NCBI GenBank assembly: GCA_002811645.1
Contig: PDIP01000003.1
Coordinates: 71,939-135,938 of the forward strand
DNA: 64,000 nt
Direction: 5' to 3'
Source of the DNA: Corallochytrium limacisporum
Lineage: Eukaryota; Opisthokonta
Shown: in pieces, positions 28,351-40,210 of the stretch
How the letters are laid out: each line of letters opens with the position of its first letter
Numbering within the stretch: position 1 is the first letter of the stretch
Position numbers and translations under genes: made by a program
Notes under the pieces: model-generated
Database searches by the model: none
Told to the model about the DNA's origin: nothing
What the model saw: the letters and a program-made list of their open reading frames with translations, nothing else

Positions 28351-31300
28351 CACTTGAGCAAATGATGAGCAAGAACCATCCACAAGAAGCATACTCCATT
28401 ATACATTTAACCGCATCCCAAATACTCCGACCACCAAGGTCACCTGTCCGTACCACCCAGCTCCACATACAGCTCCGGCTCCTGTTGAGCCAACGATTAC
28501 AAATCAATAATAATTCCACATAAAATCAATAAAGATCTATAGTTCTTGAAAATGATCTACTGATCTTTCAAGCACCTTTGATAGTGTTTCACCCTTGTAG
28601 GTATCGCTTCACACTGATGATCAACCGCTGTCGAGAGACGACGCACCCAAGGCAGCAAGGCAGTATAGGACTTGCGGATACCAGGTATCTGCTACCTTTC
28701 GGTAATCGATCCAGTGGGCTGGGGGACTCTTCGGAACTGAGCCGGGGATGTGCACAGCTAACCGACCGACACATGGAGTGTTGCTTTTGTGGAGAGTGTC
28801 AACTCCCAAGCGGACTTCGCCGCAGTTCGTGCTGGTAGGCTAAAGGTGCAGGCATTCTTAGTGAGCAATTCAAAAGCGAGCTTGCGCTATCACTGCGTTA
28901 CACATATGCATATTAGGGAAGGTGTAATCTACGGTTTCTGGTTTTACGTCAAGGGCAGCGAAATCTTTGCCTAGGGTAAGCAGGGTGTCCATGCCATAGG
29001 GTTGTGTCTCCTACTCGGTCAGTTTCAGAAAAAGAGCAGCTTGCATTGGTGAGGTTTACTCCTATCGCTCTCATAGCTCTTCTCCGTTTGGCTGCTTGCT
29101 GTACTGGCAAATTTTTCTCTTTCGTGGGATGTGTGGAAGTACGTGGACCTGTCCGTGCCGTGCTATTATTAGAAACAAGCACAACAGGAATCTCAACGAA
29201 ATGAAATATAGGTCTCCAATATGATGATGGTGGCCAATCGCTCACACTGCATATTGAAAAGGTGATGTAATTTCCTTGTATACATCGATCAATAGTATAT
29301 CCCTTCTCTCCTCCCAGTAGAACGAGCGCGAGGCGTGTCCCGCACTGAACTGTCTCATTTACTATGGAGAAACCCCGGCCAAAGAATCGGATGGAATACA
29401 TAGAGGGCAGTGGACCTGGCAAGGATGTGAAGCAGACCGACCGCATTGCCCTCGAGCTGCTGTGCCATCGTTGTAGTCCGTACACAATCTTTATGGTCGG
29501 GGCTGGAGGAAATAGAACAGTAAGATACCTTCCAGTGATTCCCCGGTCTAACCTGTCCGGAAGAAACTGTAACGTCGGAGTGGCTCCACATGGTTGTCTC
29601 TGTCACAAGCAACATCCACGGCGCATGCACTGTGACACTCTGGGACTGTGGAAAAGAAAAGTGCTTGAGTCGCATGAAGGGCCTGTACACAAAGGATATT
29701 GTAGGCTCCATGGGCATAGGATACGGAGGAAAGGTGGAGAGGGCTTGGGAACTCAAGGGTTTGGGTAGAGTAGGGGGCGGTCGGAGCGCCTATTGCCCGG
29801 AATTCTTGCGACTACAAGGCGTCAAGGTGAAGCGGACACAGCAACAGGGGATGTACTGGCCGGTGTGCCCCAAAGTACGGGGGTCATTTGTGAACACACA
29901 CGCACGCCCCACGGGGTCGCCCACATCGTCACCATCTCCCATCATCAAGGATTTGTTTCCGATGTCTTGAAGAATCACAGAGAGGGGGGGAATGCATCTT
30001 AGAATACCGTACGAGTTCGAGGAAACTGCGGAGACACCGAGTGGACACCTCATGGTCTAAATGGTTGCTCCACAGCCCATTGCCATGTACAACATTGTTT
30101 GCCTTTGTTGTTCTGATGGGTGATAATGGATGAGTGTGCGCTGCGCGGTTGCTGATGATGAAGGAGATCCTGCGCTACCAAACCAATAAAAACAACAACA
30201 CGGCCAAAGAAGGTTTAAAAGGCCGTTGCCCGCCGAACAGAAGGCCCCATCATCAATCTTCGCTAGTGCCTTGTCCACATTTTGCTGCCGCACGATTCGC
30301 CCATGTTCCGTTTCCCCCAGAAACTCCGAAATCCCGTGTTTTCAGGGCTGCAACAGTGCATATTTTCTCACCGTGGGCGATCCATTTCCGGGAGCCGGGC
30401 CGTGCTTGGCAGCTAGGAGTTTTCATTTACCAGTTTAGTACTTTAACTATTGGTAGTGGACAAACGCACCAACGGCGACCTGTCCATTCCACAGGCGGAA
30501 TTGAATGCTACACATGTCTGACACTGGAGTGTCAATCTTTCTGTGCAGGTCGCTTCCGTCACACCCGGAGTCATCAGGCATGGAGGGCTGGCTATACAGC
30601 ATCCACTGTTCCCACCATTCCATGCATCTGCACTGGAGGGCAACTGGATGCTGATACCCCGCAGCCACTTCACCACGCGATGATCTTTCAGCAAGCTGGC
30701 CCGAGAGAGAAGACGTAGACCCCCGCGTGCATTTGAGAATGGGTATGAGGTACATAAATATAGTTCGTCCCTTGCTGGGGTAGTAGGGTGATTCTTACCG
30801 CTCTTCTACAGTATCCCCCCCACCAAAGACCCTGTTGTTGCCCGAGGTCTCCATATCCCGTTCGATAGTTGCGGAGTTCGCAACTCTGGAATCATGTGAA
30901 TTTTCGGAAACCGCCCAAGTTTCTGCTTTCGCTGTCCCGCTTGTCTCTTCCCATCTCCTCCTTTCCCTCGCCTCCTTGCCACACTTTTCTCAATGTATTC
31001 AGTACTGTTAGCCACCGGTTCCTGGATACGAGTGAAGTGGAAGGGGCTGCTGCATCTGTAGGAGTGGGGTACCCGTCCCGCACAAACGGTGGCCCGTCAA
31101 CAGCTGAAATTGGAAGCATTTGTTCATTCGAGATGAGCGGCGTCTGTGGGTGTGGGCGTCACTGGTTTGGGTCTTGTGAGGGTCACCGCATAGCCCAGTG
31201 ATTGTGGAGGGCGGGCAGAGTTCATGAGCTCTCAACCACGGAACATCCGACTCTTGCTTTTGACTCCTTCGCGGCGATCCCATGTTGGCACATCGAACTT

Positions 31301-34300
31301 CTCATATCCCCACCTTCCTCTGACCCCAAACATTATTTGCGCAGTCTGCATCTCTGCTGCTTTGACATCACTGTGACATGTGACATGCTATGCTTTGAGC
31401 GTACTGCAGAGTTGTATGGTGAAGCTCACGGCACAACTGCTGCTAACATGCATAGTCATGCCCATACATAGGGCAAGAAGTAACAGTGTTACGTCTTTGA
31501 TGTTACCGGTGTCGACTCACTTCATTGAGGTCGTTTCATCAAAGTGAAGAGAGAGTGTACAGCCGGTGTGACGTAGTTTCTGCTCCCCTTGACACATCGC
31601 CACCGCTTCTGGAAAGGCAATCTACGGTGAGTTCAGTATTTCCCGACCTACTTGAGGAACACAGAATACTGTTCTGCTTTGTATTTTGAGGAAGAAGCAG
31701 TTTATAGTTCCGTTGTCCAACTTAAAGATAGTGATGCCAGGGCTTTTGCTCAACCGCTCCCAACTTTCAATATAAACTGCCACTGTCTCCCTCGCGATTC
31801 TGCTTCCGGCGGTAGTTTTGTACCCAAGAAAATTTTCTTTTGCTCGTGCCTTCACTGTCGCGGAACGGATCCACGGAGGCGTGTCTGTGAGGGAGGAGTT
31901 CACAACGCCTGCAGAAGGGGAAGAATGGGCGAGATATCGTTCGTAGAAGTGCACGGTGAGGCGGCCAAGCAGGGTGGAATGGGTCCGGTCACTGGGTTTC
32001 TTTGGGTCAGGAGACCGGGTGGCCCAAACCATGTGACTGTGCTGCGAAGAGGGTGCGTGGTACATTTACTATTGGAAAGGGGGTCCTTTTTCCCTTGCAT
32101 AACCAGCGGGTTCCGACCTGCGGGTACAAGCGAGAGCACAGCGTGCTTCAATCGCTGATGCTTCTTCGTCGATGGGAGGATGGACCATCAAAAAAGACGA
32201 GATCTCATTGATTTCTCCTAACCCGGAGGAGCTTGGAGCGCACATCCGTAGCATGCAATCGGACATGTATCTATCATGTATAAGAAAGCTAATGAGTTTT
32301 AGGTGTATTTATCTAAGGGGGAATGTGCGCCCCTTCTGGCTCCCCAAAAATCAAAACATAGCCGCGGTGGGATTGAGATAGGGGCAGAGGGCAGAGTTTT
32401 CATCTGAACCGTTTGGATCCCTAAGTGGAAGTATTGGAGTTCCGCGGAGTTATGGCAGAGTCTGATAGAAATAAGTGTCCTGCGGCTGGCTGCTGTGAGA
32501 TTTCTACCGGCTGGCCCAATTTGTAGTACATTCACTATAAACCTGTTTCCCACACTTACCGCCACTCCTCTATTCACATGCGTGGAGATATTTTGTTTCG
32601 AGAAGAATGTTTTTTTTTCCCGTCTTGCACTGCTGCTTTCTATGCTGCTGTCTCCACAGTGAGGAAAGGACAGGCAACCTTTGGCCACCCACTGACAGTG
32701 CTGAAAGTACTAGGAATCGCACGCAGACTGTTTGCTGTTGGAGTTCCCTTTTGTTACTATGCCTTCCAAATTTACTCATTTGCTGTCGTCCGCACTCATT
32801 TTAACCCCTAAGGTCCAGTACAGTTCCATCGCGGGTATTGGTATGCTGGACATGCACATACCGCGAGCAAACACATCTGCAATTCAGGTGGTTCAGATTT
32901 CAGAGAAAGAAAATGGATCCCCTTCCCCCTGCCTCCGTAAATTTGTCAATTTTGTCCTTAAGACTTGATCTTCTGACTACGCACTATTGTGTTTTAAGTT
33001 TTTTGGGGCGCAAAGCCTAGCTTTGTCCACAGTCTTGCATTGCATCGTTGTTTTTTCGGCATGTTTTCATCTCCGAGGGGGCCTTCATTACAGATTGACG
33101 CATGCTTGTGCGTAGTTCTGATCAGCTTATAAGTGCCCAGCGGCTTACTCGCCCAATCGGAGCGAAGGGCTACCAAGGCGTGCTCGTAAGATAATTCAGA
33201 GATGTGAAACAAACATTGATGCACATGGGGTTCACCTGTTGTATAATAAATGTACTTCGGTGAGACTCTCCTCAACACCAAGAAAAGCGAGAGACAGGGT
33301 CAGGAACCGGTGTCAGTAAGATCAGAAGAACAGCACACACGACCCCCGTTGCACAGTACCACATCGTAGGGACGGGAAGTGTGTAAACCGAAGAATGCAA
33401 TTAAAGAGAGAAATGAAAACTGACTGCACTATGTCTATTCTCCAAAGTGATCATTGTCGCTTCAAAGTTCTATCCAGCGCACACAGCTGTTGCCATTGTG
33501 ATGCCCCTGTGATCAGCCCTTTTTTGGTAGGCTCAGAGCAGATGTAGTGGATTAGTCGATTAGTTGGAATGGGTCCATCTGCGTAAGAAATAGTGCAGTA
33601 GAGCGAGCATCTATGGGGAGGTCTATGAATCTCTTTGACCTTATGTATGTCCGTTTCCGTCCTCCCTGTTCGGTCTGCGTGGAGACTGTTGGGAATTGTT
33701 GTCCAAAAACCAAGCGGCAGTAGAGGACGAAGCCATCAACTTTGGGTCTTGGTGTCGACAATGGTCAAACTGTGTGGTGTGGGGAGTGGCTAACCAGAAA
33801 CTGGTGGCCAACAGAAACACAGAATCCAGGAAGCACAAGACAGGAAGCATGCACAGCCAAATAAAGGATCAGAGACATGTGAGTCCATCGAGCCCCAGAT
33901 GAAAACATTCCGCAGAAAATCAATGATGAAGGTAGGTATATAATGAGAGGGAGAGAAAAAGTGACACGTAGCTCCTTGCCGGTGGCGCACCCATTGGTCG
34001 TTTCAAAATGAAACCGCATTGTCAATAACACGCAAGTATATAGTGAATGTACTGTAACTCTTCTACTTCTGTCATGAAAGCTTGCGGTACGGAATAGAAT
34101 TTCTTAGAGGTCTAGTTCCCGTGGGTTCAGAGTGACAGTGCCAGAACAGCATTGTTAAGGCCTTTGTCCGGTTTCCATATTGAGACAGGTTTCTTTGTCC
34201 CGAGCCGCCCATTCACATGATCTTGATACGGCTGATGTGTAGCTTTGCGGAAAACAAGGTGGCGGTTTACTATGTAGCAGAGTCACTTTTCTATCAGGTC

Positions 34301-36054
34301 GCGTTTTGCTGGGCCTGAGTACACAATCAAGGTAGTTCAATTCTTATCACCTCGAAGAGGTCGCACCACTTTGTACAGTAATCGTAGGTAGGTAGAAAAG
34401 CGCCCACACCGTACTCCAACTTTCCGGTCTCTCATCAGTATTCAAGGGCGTGGTGGCTCCTGCGGCATCGACACATATGCGCAACCTGTCTGCGGATCTA
34501 AAAATCGACTCAGACTGCAAGTCTCTACGAACCTATAGTGAACTAATTGACTCTTTTCACGGAGATTAGCGCTGCCTGTCCAAACAAGTGAGCCCGTCAA
34601 CTAACTGCCACCACAGACTGGCAGCGGGAGACAGCGCCAGAGTGAGGGCGCCGGTGTACACTCAGAACTTGACAAATACTGTCTGACGGGGGAATGAAAT
34701 TGGAGCCGCCCATATCCATCAGTTGAATTACGGCTTACCCAGCTCACAAAACTTTGTGGTAGTAGAGTAGTGTGGGATTTAGTTCAACACTATCTGTTCT
34801 TCTTTCTTTCCAGTGTAGGGCTCCCCTCCCGTGGGGGCGGAGGGTGTGACACTAAGGATCATTGAAGAGTTGCTCGTTTCTTCCTCCTGGCAGGTTTTAT
34901 TACGGCCGGGGCGTATTGATTGTGTATGGACCGGGCTCCTTTGCCTAACCCCAGGTTTGGGGATGTTGATGAGTTCAGCACAGCAGAAGCAGGAAGCGGG
35001 ACTTGTCACCGTCTTTGTGCCTTCGCTGCCATCTCTCGACCAAATAGAAAACGAAGACCGTACATTGTGCCTCCATCTCTATAGTTTTCCTGTGCAGCCA
35101 TGGAACAAGAAATTTCTTCTGTTCCGTTTTCTTCGGCCTTCATCTCTTCTTTTCTCTGTTATCGCAAAAACTAGACAGCTGTCCATCCAAAAGAGGCAAT
35201 GAATGGGCCATATATTCAGTACCGCACTCAAAGTGCAGGATGAGTTGGAGCGGGAGTATTTTCTCAAGTGCACTGGTGCTCGCTGGCTCTGGACAGAATT
35301 CTTGCTCGCTGCCCTCTCGCCGTCTGACTGCTTGAAAACTGCGCTTCCGCCGGGAAGGGGGGAGGGGAGGGGGGAAAGGGGACTTCTTTTTGCCGCAGCC
35401 CTTGCGCCGGAGCAAGCAAGAGGCAAGGAAGAGTGAGGACCACCCTCCCGCTTGTCGTCTGCCCCAAAAGACAAGATTCGCATGTTCAATACTGAATAAA
35501 CTGACACTTTCAAGGGGATAGTGCTGTTGTGTGCGATGTGCAGTGCTGCTGACACCAAGGGATCTGTAGGCTGCGCGTGCTGTCAATAATGTGACGCGGT
35601 CCTCTCGAAGCCCGAGTTTCTTGTTTTCTTTTGTTCGCTTTCGCAGGCAAACACGGATGACTTTCACAAAGAGTTCCATGCTTTTCAGCTTTTCAAACAA
35701 CTTTAGAAAAATAGGAAACGAACTCGTGACTTTGGGGCTACACAGTATTACCCCGACAAAGGCGTAACACACTAGGACACAGTTGGTACAAGAAAGATCA
35801 CAGCATGGGAAACTGAATCTACGAAACGAACTCCTCATGCCTCGTTTGGTCTAACCAAGGGACGGTTGGTTTATATTTTTTGCACGAAATTCATTATTTG
35901 CACCTACACATACCTCACATTTACACGGAGCTTCATTAACTTTGATAGAAGCGATTCACGTCTCCTGAGGGAAACCGGTTATTTAAAATATTCTGAAGTT
36001 TTCAAGTGGGCTTGTAATTATCAGAGCATAAGTGATAGAGGGTAAAGACCACAA
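28351..36054. other. 7.7-kb gene-poor region upstream of the SREBP-like gene
   Basis: No gene, tRNA or mobile element is recognisable. It contains an AATAAA at 28528-28533, 178 bases after the preceding stop, likely that gene's poly(A) site. Copies of TTCAGTAC lie at 30998 and 35215. The longest open frame (232 codons, 35140-35838, minus) is 217 bases from the SREBP-like gene and in divergent orientation, but no recognised domain is present. It is treated as unproven. Confidence 0.5.
28528..28533 (+). terminator. poly(A) signal of the thrombospondin-repeat gene
   Basis: Canonical AATAAA 178 bases after the stop codon; an AATAAT lies 21 bases earlier. Assigned by position. Confidence 0.55.
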
Positions 36055-38829
36055 ATGGACAGCATGGATTGGTTGGAACAGCTCGGGCTTGATAGCATTG
36101 ATCCCCAGCGCAAGCAGAACCACCGAAGCAAGTCGCAGTCATCGTCGTTCTACGATGTCACCAGCCCGGATGGCTCGGGAGCCTTAAGCCCACACAGCAA
36201 TAGCACCTTCAGTGACCACAATGCGGCGGGCAGCCCAGCTGACGAGTTCTTGGGCAATGATTTTGGCTTCAACATTCCGGATATGAGCAACTTTATGGAA
36301 GATTTGCCAACCGCCAGGAGTATGCCGGAGCGGGGAATGGAGGGCTTTGTTCAGTACTCACACGTACTTGAAAAGGACAACAGAATGCCAGCCCCGGAAA
36401 TGCGTGACATTTTCTTCAACCGGGACCTCGAAGTTTTGATGCAGGATCCTCATCAGCATCATACTAGCCCATCTTCCAACGGCCATCTGAGTGACTCAGC
36501 CAAGGGTGACTCCAACGACGAGACCTTTATCTCAGACTCCGCGATTGATGCCAAAAGCGGTGCCTCAAGCACAGGTGGTGCTCGTTCCGACGACGACAGT
36601 GAAGAGACTAAGGGCCTTGACAATGAGCAGAAGCGTCGCTACCGCATCAAGAAGGGTTTTGAGCGTCTGCAGAAGGTCACTCCGACCTGCAAGGGTCCCG
36701 AAGCGAAAGTCAACATCCTGAACAAGGCTGCTGACTACATTGAACAGATTCACCGCCAGCAGGCTGGTGTCACGAACGAAGACGACGTCAGCCAGGCAAA
36801 CCAGCTGAACAAGCGTCTTAAGCTTGCTGTTCAGATGGTCGAGATGCTGAAGAAACAGAAGACCCAGCTGCAGAACGGCAACGAGAAGCTCAAAAGCCGT
36901 CTGGCCTCCCGTGACGCTCAGATTGCTGAGCTGCAGAGCCAACTGGCCAAATACCAGAATGGTGAGAGCAAGAAGAACAACGCAAAGCGTCGCAAGTTGA
37001 CCAGCGGCGATGCCATGAAGCTGAGTGCCATCAGCCTGCTGATGTTTGTCGGCTTTATGAACCCTATGAACTCCCTAATGGGCACTGCTGCCGGCGTAAG
37101 CGCTGGCGCCAGCTCTGTGGGTACTGGACGCTCTCTGCTCGGTTTAATGGGCTCCGAGACTGTCGAAGTTGCTAGTCACGATATCACTAACGTGCTTAGC
37201 ACTGCAATGACTATGTGCTTCTTCGTTGTCCGCATGATCTGCGTACTGTTTGGCTCCTGGCTGCTCTGGGACATGGCTTTCCCTGTGCACTACGTGCGCA
37301 TGGAATCAAAGGAATATCGTGAGGCGATGGAGTGTCGCCGGCGTGTGTTCCGCATGCTGAACGAGTCCAACGACCGCACGACACATCACGAAGCTGTCGG
37401 CGAGCTTACCCATGGCTTGACATTGCTTGGTGTGGAGACCCCGATCCCGTCTCGCATGACCTTCGCGTTTGCCCTGACTGTGCAACTGATCCAGCAGGGC
37501 CTGCACCTTACCGGCTTCGGCTTCTTGGTAAGTCGTCATCTGAGCCGTATGCCTCTAGCCAACCCTGTGAGCAACGAATTGGCCCGCATCTACGGTGCAC
37601 TGGCTCAGACCTTCTTCCTCATGAACAACGTTTGGCTCGGCACATACTGCTGCCTTATGTCTATCAACATGGCTGAGCACTGCGGAGCGGTGGACACCTT
37701 GGTCAAGATGTATGTGATGTATGCCTCCAACATGATCTTCCGCGTGCCCCGTTGGATGATTCCTGTCACTGTTCCCATCTCGAAGGCCTATCGTCGCCGG
37801 GTTGCGACAATACTCGAAAACAACCCGTGCCTGCGTCGCCGCACTCAGGCAATTATTGCTTTCAGCGATGGCTGGGACCAGGTCGCCTGGGGTGACATGG
37901 ATACTGCCATTGCCAAATTTAGCAAGGTCAACGATATTTACACCGATGCAGGCTCTACGTCTGAGGCATGGCGTTCCAAGTTTGTGCAGATTACTGCCAT
38001 GCTCATGGCAGGCCAGTTCGAGAAGGCCGCCTTTGAAGCCCACAAGCTGGTTCTGAGCACCTCCAAAGGCAGTGATGAAGAGCGCAAGTACTGCACTCTG
38101 CTGATGCTGGCTTACTGCACGATGAATGACGACACCATTGCCACTTCGGAGCGTGCCATGGCAGACGCCAACAAGATCACCACTAGCCCCTTCAAGTACG
38201 ATGACCGCAGCCCATCTGTGCTCATGTTTTACACTATCAAGGGCTGGCTGGCTCTACGCAATGGCGATATCGTGGATGCGATTAACTACGTGGATGCTTT
38301 CATGGATGCCGTTGAGTCCTTGGATTCCACTATGAGTCATCTGTGGCCGTTTGTGTTCCTGTGCCTCGGCACCAACTTTGTAACTATCCGTCAAGGGTTC
38401 GTTTTCTATAATCGTTGTAAGGAGGAAGCGCGTAATGAACCCGAGCTCGCCCGTCTCAGACGCCTCGAGTCGTGGGTCCGCTGCCAGCTCCGCACTCTGG
38501 GCCACACATATCCGATGTGCAAAGGACGGTACCTGCTAGTGTCTGGCCACTACAGCCGTGCCCAAGGCGACAAGGACAAGGCCCTGAGCATCCTCGAGAA
38601 GGCATTGACCGAGAACGAGTCGTCCAGCTTGCGTGCCGACGCCGCAATGGTTCATGTTGAATTTGCCAAACTCTTCCCAAATACTGAAGAGGGCTTCCAG
38701 CATATCCAGGCCGCTAAGCGTGAGCTTTACTCCTTAGGTATCATGCCCATTATGCGCGAATGTGAGGTTCTGCAGCAGAAGCTCTTCCCGAACTTTGTGG
38801 ACCACCAGGAGCACTGCTACCGGGCATGA
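36055..38829 (+). CDS. SREBF: SREBP-like membrane-tethered bHLH-zip transcription factor
   Basis: Seen: 924 residues. An acidic, Ser/Asn-rich activation region (1-186) is followed by a bHLH at about 187-236 and a leucine-zipper-type coil to 301. Two hydrophobic segments (about 323-342 and 379-403) flank a short loop. The first contains Asn336-Pro337, as at the S2P site of SREBP. The loop has RSLL at 359-362, an RxxL site as used by S1P. The remaining 520 residues form a helical regulatory domain that could bind a SCAP-like partner. Family knowledge: SREBPs are held in the ER and released by two-step cleavage when sterols or oxygen are low. The helix 1/loop segment GPEAKVN resembles the SREBP loop GTEAKLN. 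Odd: the basic region reads EQKRRYR, so Arg stands where SREBPs have their hallmark Tyr, and the usual His is Gly. That points to plain E-box binding. It converges on a 2OG oxygenase gene. Confidence 0.88.
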   Translation: MDSMDWLEQLGLDSIDPQRKQNHRSKSQSSSFYDVTSPDGSGALSPHSNSTFSDHNAAGSPADEFLGNDFGFNIPDMSNFMEDLPTARSMPERGMEGFVQYSHVLEKDNRMPAPEMRDIFFNRDLEVLMQDPHQHHTSPSSNGHLSDSAKGDSNDETFISDSAIDAKSGASSTGGARSDDDSEETKGLDNEQKRRYRIKKGFERLQKVTPTCKGPEAKVNILNKAADYIEQIHRQQAGVTNEDDVSQANQLNKRLKLAVQMVEMLKKQKTQLQNGNEKLKSRLASRDAQIAELQSQLAKYQNGESKKNNAKRRKLTSGDAMKLSAISLLMFVGFMNPMNSLMGTAAGVSAGASSVGTGRSLLGLMGSETVEVASHDITNVLSTAMTMCFFVVRMICVLFGSWLLWDMAFPVHYVRMESKEYREAMECRRRVFRMLNESNDRTTHHEAVGELTHGLTLLGVETPIPSRMTFAFALTVQLIQQGLHLTGFGFLVSRHLSRMPLANPVSNELARIYGALAQTFFLMNNVWLGTYCCLMSINMAEHCGAVDTLVKMYVMYASNMIFRVPRWMIPVTVPISKAYRRRVATILENNPCLRRRTQAIIAFSDGWDQVAWGDMDTAIAKFSKVNDIYTDAGSTSEAWRSKFVQITAMLMAGQFEKAAFEAHKLVLSTSKGSDEERKYCTLLMLAYCTMNDDTIATSERAMADANKITTSPFKYDDRSPSVLMFYTIKGWLALRNGDIVDAINYVDAFMDAVESLDSTMSHLWPFVFLCLGTNFVTIRQGFVFYNRCKEEARNEPELARLRRLESWVRCQLRTLGHTYPMCKGRYLLVSGHYSRAQGDKDKALSILEKALTENESSSLRADAAMVHVEFAKLFPNTEEGFQHIQAAKRELYSLGIMPIMRECEVLQQKLFPNFVDHQEHCYRA

Positions 38830-39082
38830 ACGGAGTTTCATGCTCAGATCGTATCAAAAATTATTCGTTTCATGTGAAACACAAAACCCATCATCTTTCC
38901 ATCATATTTTCTTGTCATGTCATATCATAAGCTTTTCTGTACCGTAACATGAATCACAAAGCACAACAACCAAACACTTTTTAAGAACCAAACACGCACC
39001 GTTAACAGATTTTCAATGATCCAAACTTTTTTGGAATACACGCATTGTCTCAATTTCATATGATCTCGTTTCATGGGCCAAG
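38830..39082. other. 3' region between the convergent SREBP-like and oxygenase genes
   Basis: AT-rich 253-base gap. No canonical AATAAA was seen, so the transcripts may run into the neighbouring gene. Confidence 0.4.
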
Positions 39083-40210
39083 TTATTGTGGAATCCATTT
39101 GTCCTGCAATGCAGGCCAGTGCCTCTTCACGACATGCTGGTGGCTACGCGAAAACCCTTGGAGAACGGCTTTGCCATATTCTAGGTGTGCATTTGAACCC
39201 GCTACAAAGGTCCGTGCCACAGTCTCCCCTTCAGCATCTGTGTCTGTGTCCACTTTGCGGGTAGAACCCTGCCCGTTGCCAGGGCTCTTTTCCTCGACAA
39301 TAGCATCAAGTGCCGGGTTGTGAAAGTACGCGAGACTATACCGATCTTCGGACATAGTTGGGGAAACAAGGACTCTGTGTATCGTGGCCAAATATCGACC
39401 GCCAGTTACTACCTCAAGCATTTCGCCGATGGCTGTGACCAATCCACCCTTCATTGGTTGAACATCTTCGTATTCCGGGCTACCCTCCGGTCTCGCCTGC
39501 AGACCGCCAATGTCATCCTGGAGTACAAAGGACAAAAGACTATAATCTCTGTGAGCGCCGACGCCAAAGTGGTTAGGCGGAACTTCCTTTGGCTTTGGAT
39601 AGCGAATAGCCTTCATGAACCAATGGTTGCCACGGGTAAGGGGTGCAATTTTGGACTCGTAGTCAAGTCCGAGGTTCTCGGCAATTGCCTTCATAATCAC
39701 TCTGGCGGCATGATCCATACACTCGGCAAAATCCATCATACTTTGCTTAAATTCTGGGCAGTCAGGTTCATCGGGCCACATATTTGGTCCTTGCATGACC
39801 CAGTAGTCCCCGTTATCTGCGGTCTTCTTCTGCTCTGGCGTGATCTTTGCCTCCCTTTCAGGACCAATGTCAAGCTGTTCCCGTTGATCTGCCACACTGT
39901 TGGTCTTTTCTCCCCCTAACTTAGTGTAACCACGAAAATGGGGACTGTAACCGTTCCAGAGTGCCTCCTTCTTGTCCTCAGGCATTGCAAAGAATTTTCG
40001 GACATGGTGTAGCAAGTTATCCAGTTCACTAGTTGTATACCCAAAGTCGGTAAGGTAGAAGAAGCCTGTCTCAGAGCAGGCCTGCTGCAGCTGAGCCAGG
40101 AACAGCTTGCGCTCCTTGGATCCATTCGGGTATTGGGCCTCCCTAAGGGAGAGCACGGGCAAGTCAAGGGACTTGCTCTGTGCCGTGGAGGGCATGGAAT
40201 CTTTGAACAT
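39083..40210 (-). CDS. 2-oxoglutarate/Fe(II)-dependent oxygenase (isopenicillin N synthase-like)
   Basis: Seen: 375 residues. An N-terminal segment (LPVLSLREA, then CSETGFFYLTDFG) is typical of the DIOX-N domain, and a C-terminal double-stranded beta-helix carries the metal ligands His220, Asp222 (GAHRDYSLLSF) and His278 (LATIHRVL). Arg290 with Tyr/Ser (DRYSLAYF) fits the 2-oxoglutarate site. Family knowledge: these cytosolic enzymes use 2-oxoglutarate and oxygen to hydroxylate or desaturate small molecules, and include plant and fungal secondary-metabolism enzymes. The substrate is unknown. The frame opens with a GTG; the ATG at 40210 follows, and a second ATG at 40195 is also possible. Its tail-to-tail neighbour is the SREBP-like gene. 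This family differs from the prolyl-hydroxylase-like Ofd1 that controls fission yeast SREBP, so a link between the two genes is only a speculation. Confidence 0.9.
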   Translation of the reverse strand: MFKDSMPSTAQSKSLDLPVLSLREAQYPNGSKERKLFLAQLQQACSETGFFYLTDFGYTTSELDNLLHHVRKFFAMPEDKKEALWNGYSPHFRGYTKLGGEKTNSVADQREQLDIGPEREAKITPEQKKTADNGDYWVMQGPNMWPDEPDCPEFKQSMMDFAECMDHAARVIMKAIAENLGLDYESKIAPLTRGNHWFMKAIRYPKPKEVPPNHFGVGAHRDYSLLSFVLQDDIGGLQARPEGSPEYEDVQPMKGGLVTAIGEMLEVVTGGRYLATIHRVLVSPTMSEDRYSLAYFHNPALDAIVEEKSPGNGQGSTRKVDTDTDAEGETVARTFVAGSNAHLEYGKAVLQGFSRSHQHVVKRHWPALQDKWIPQ

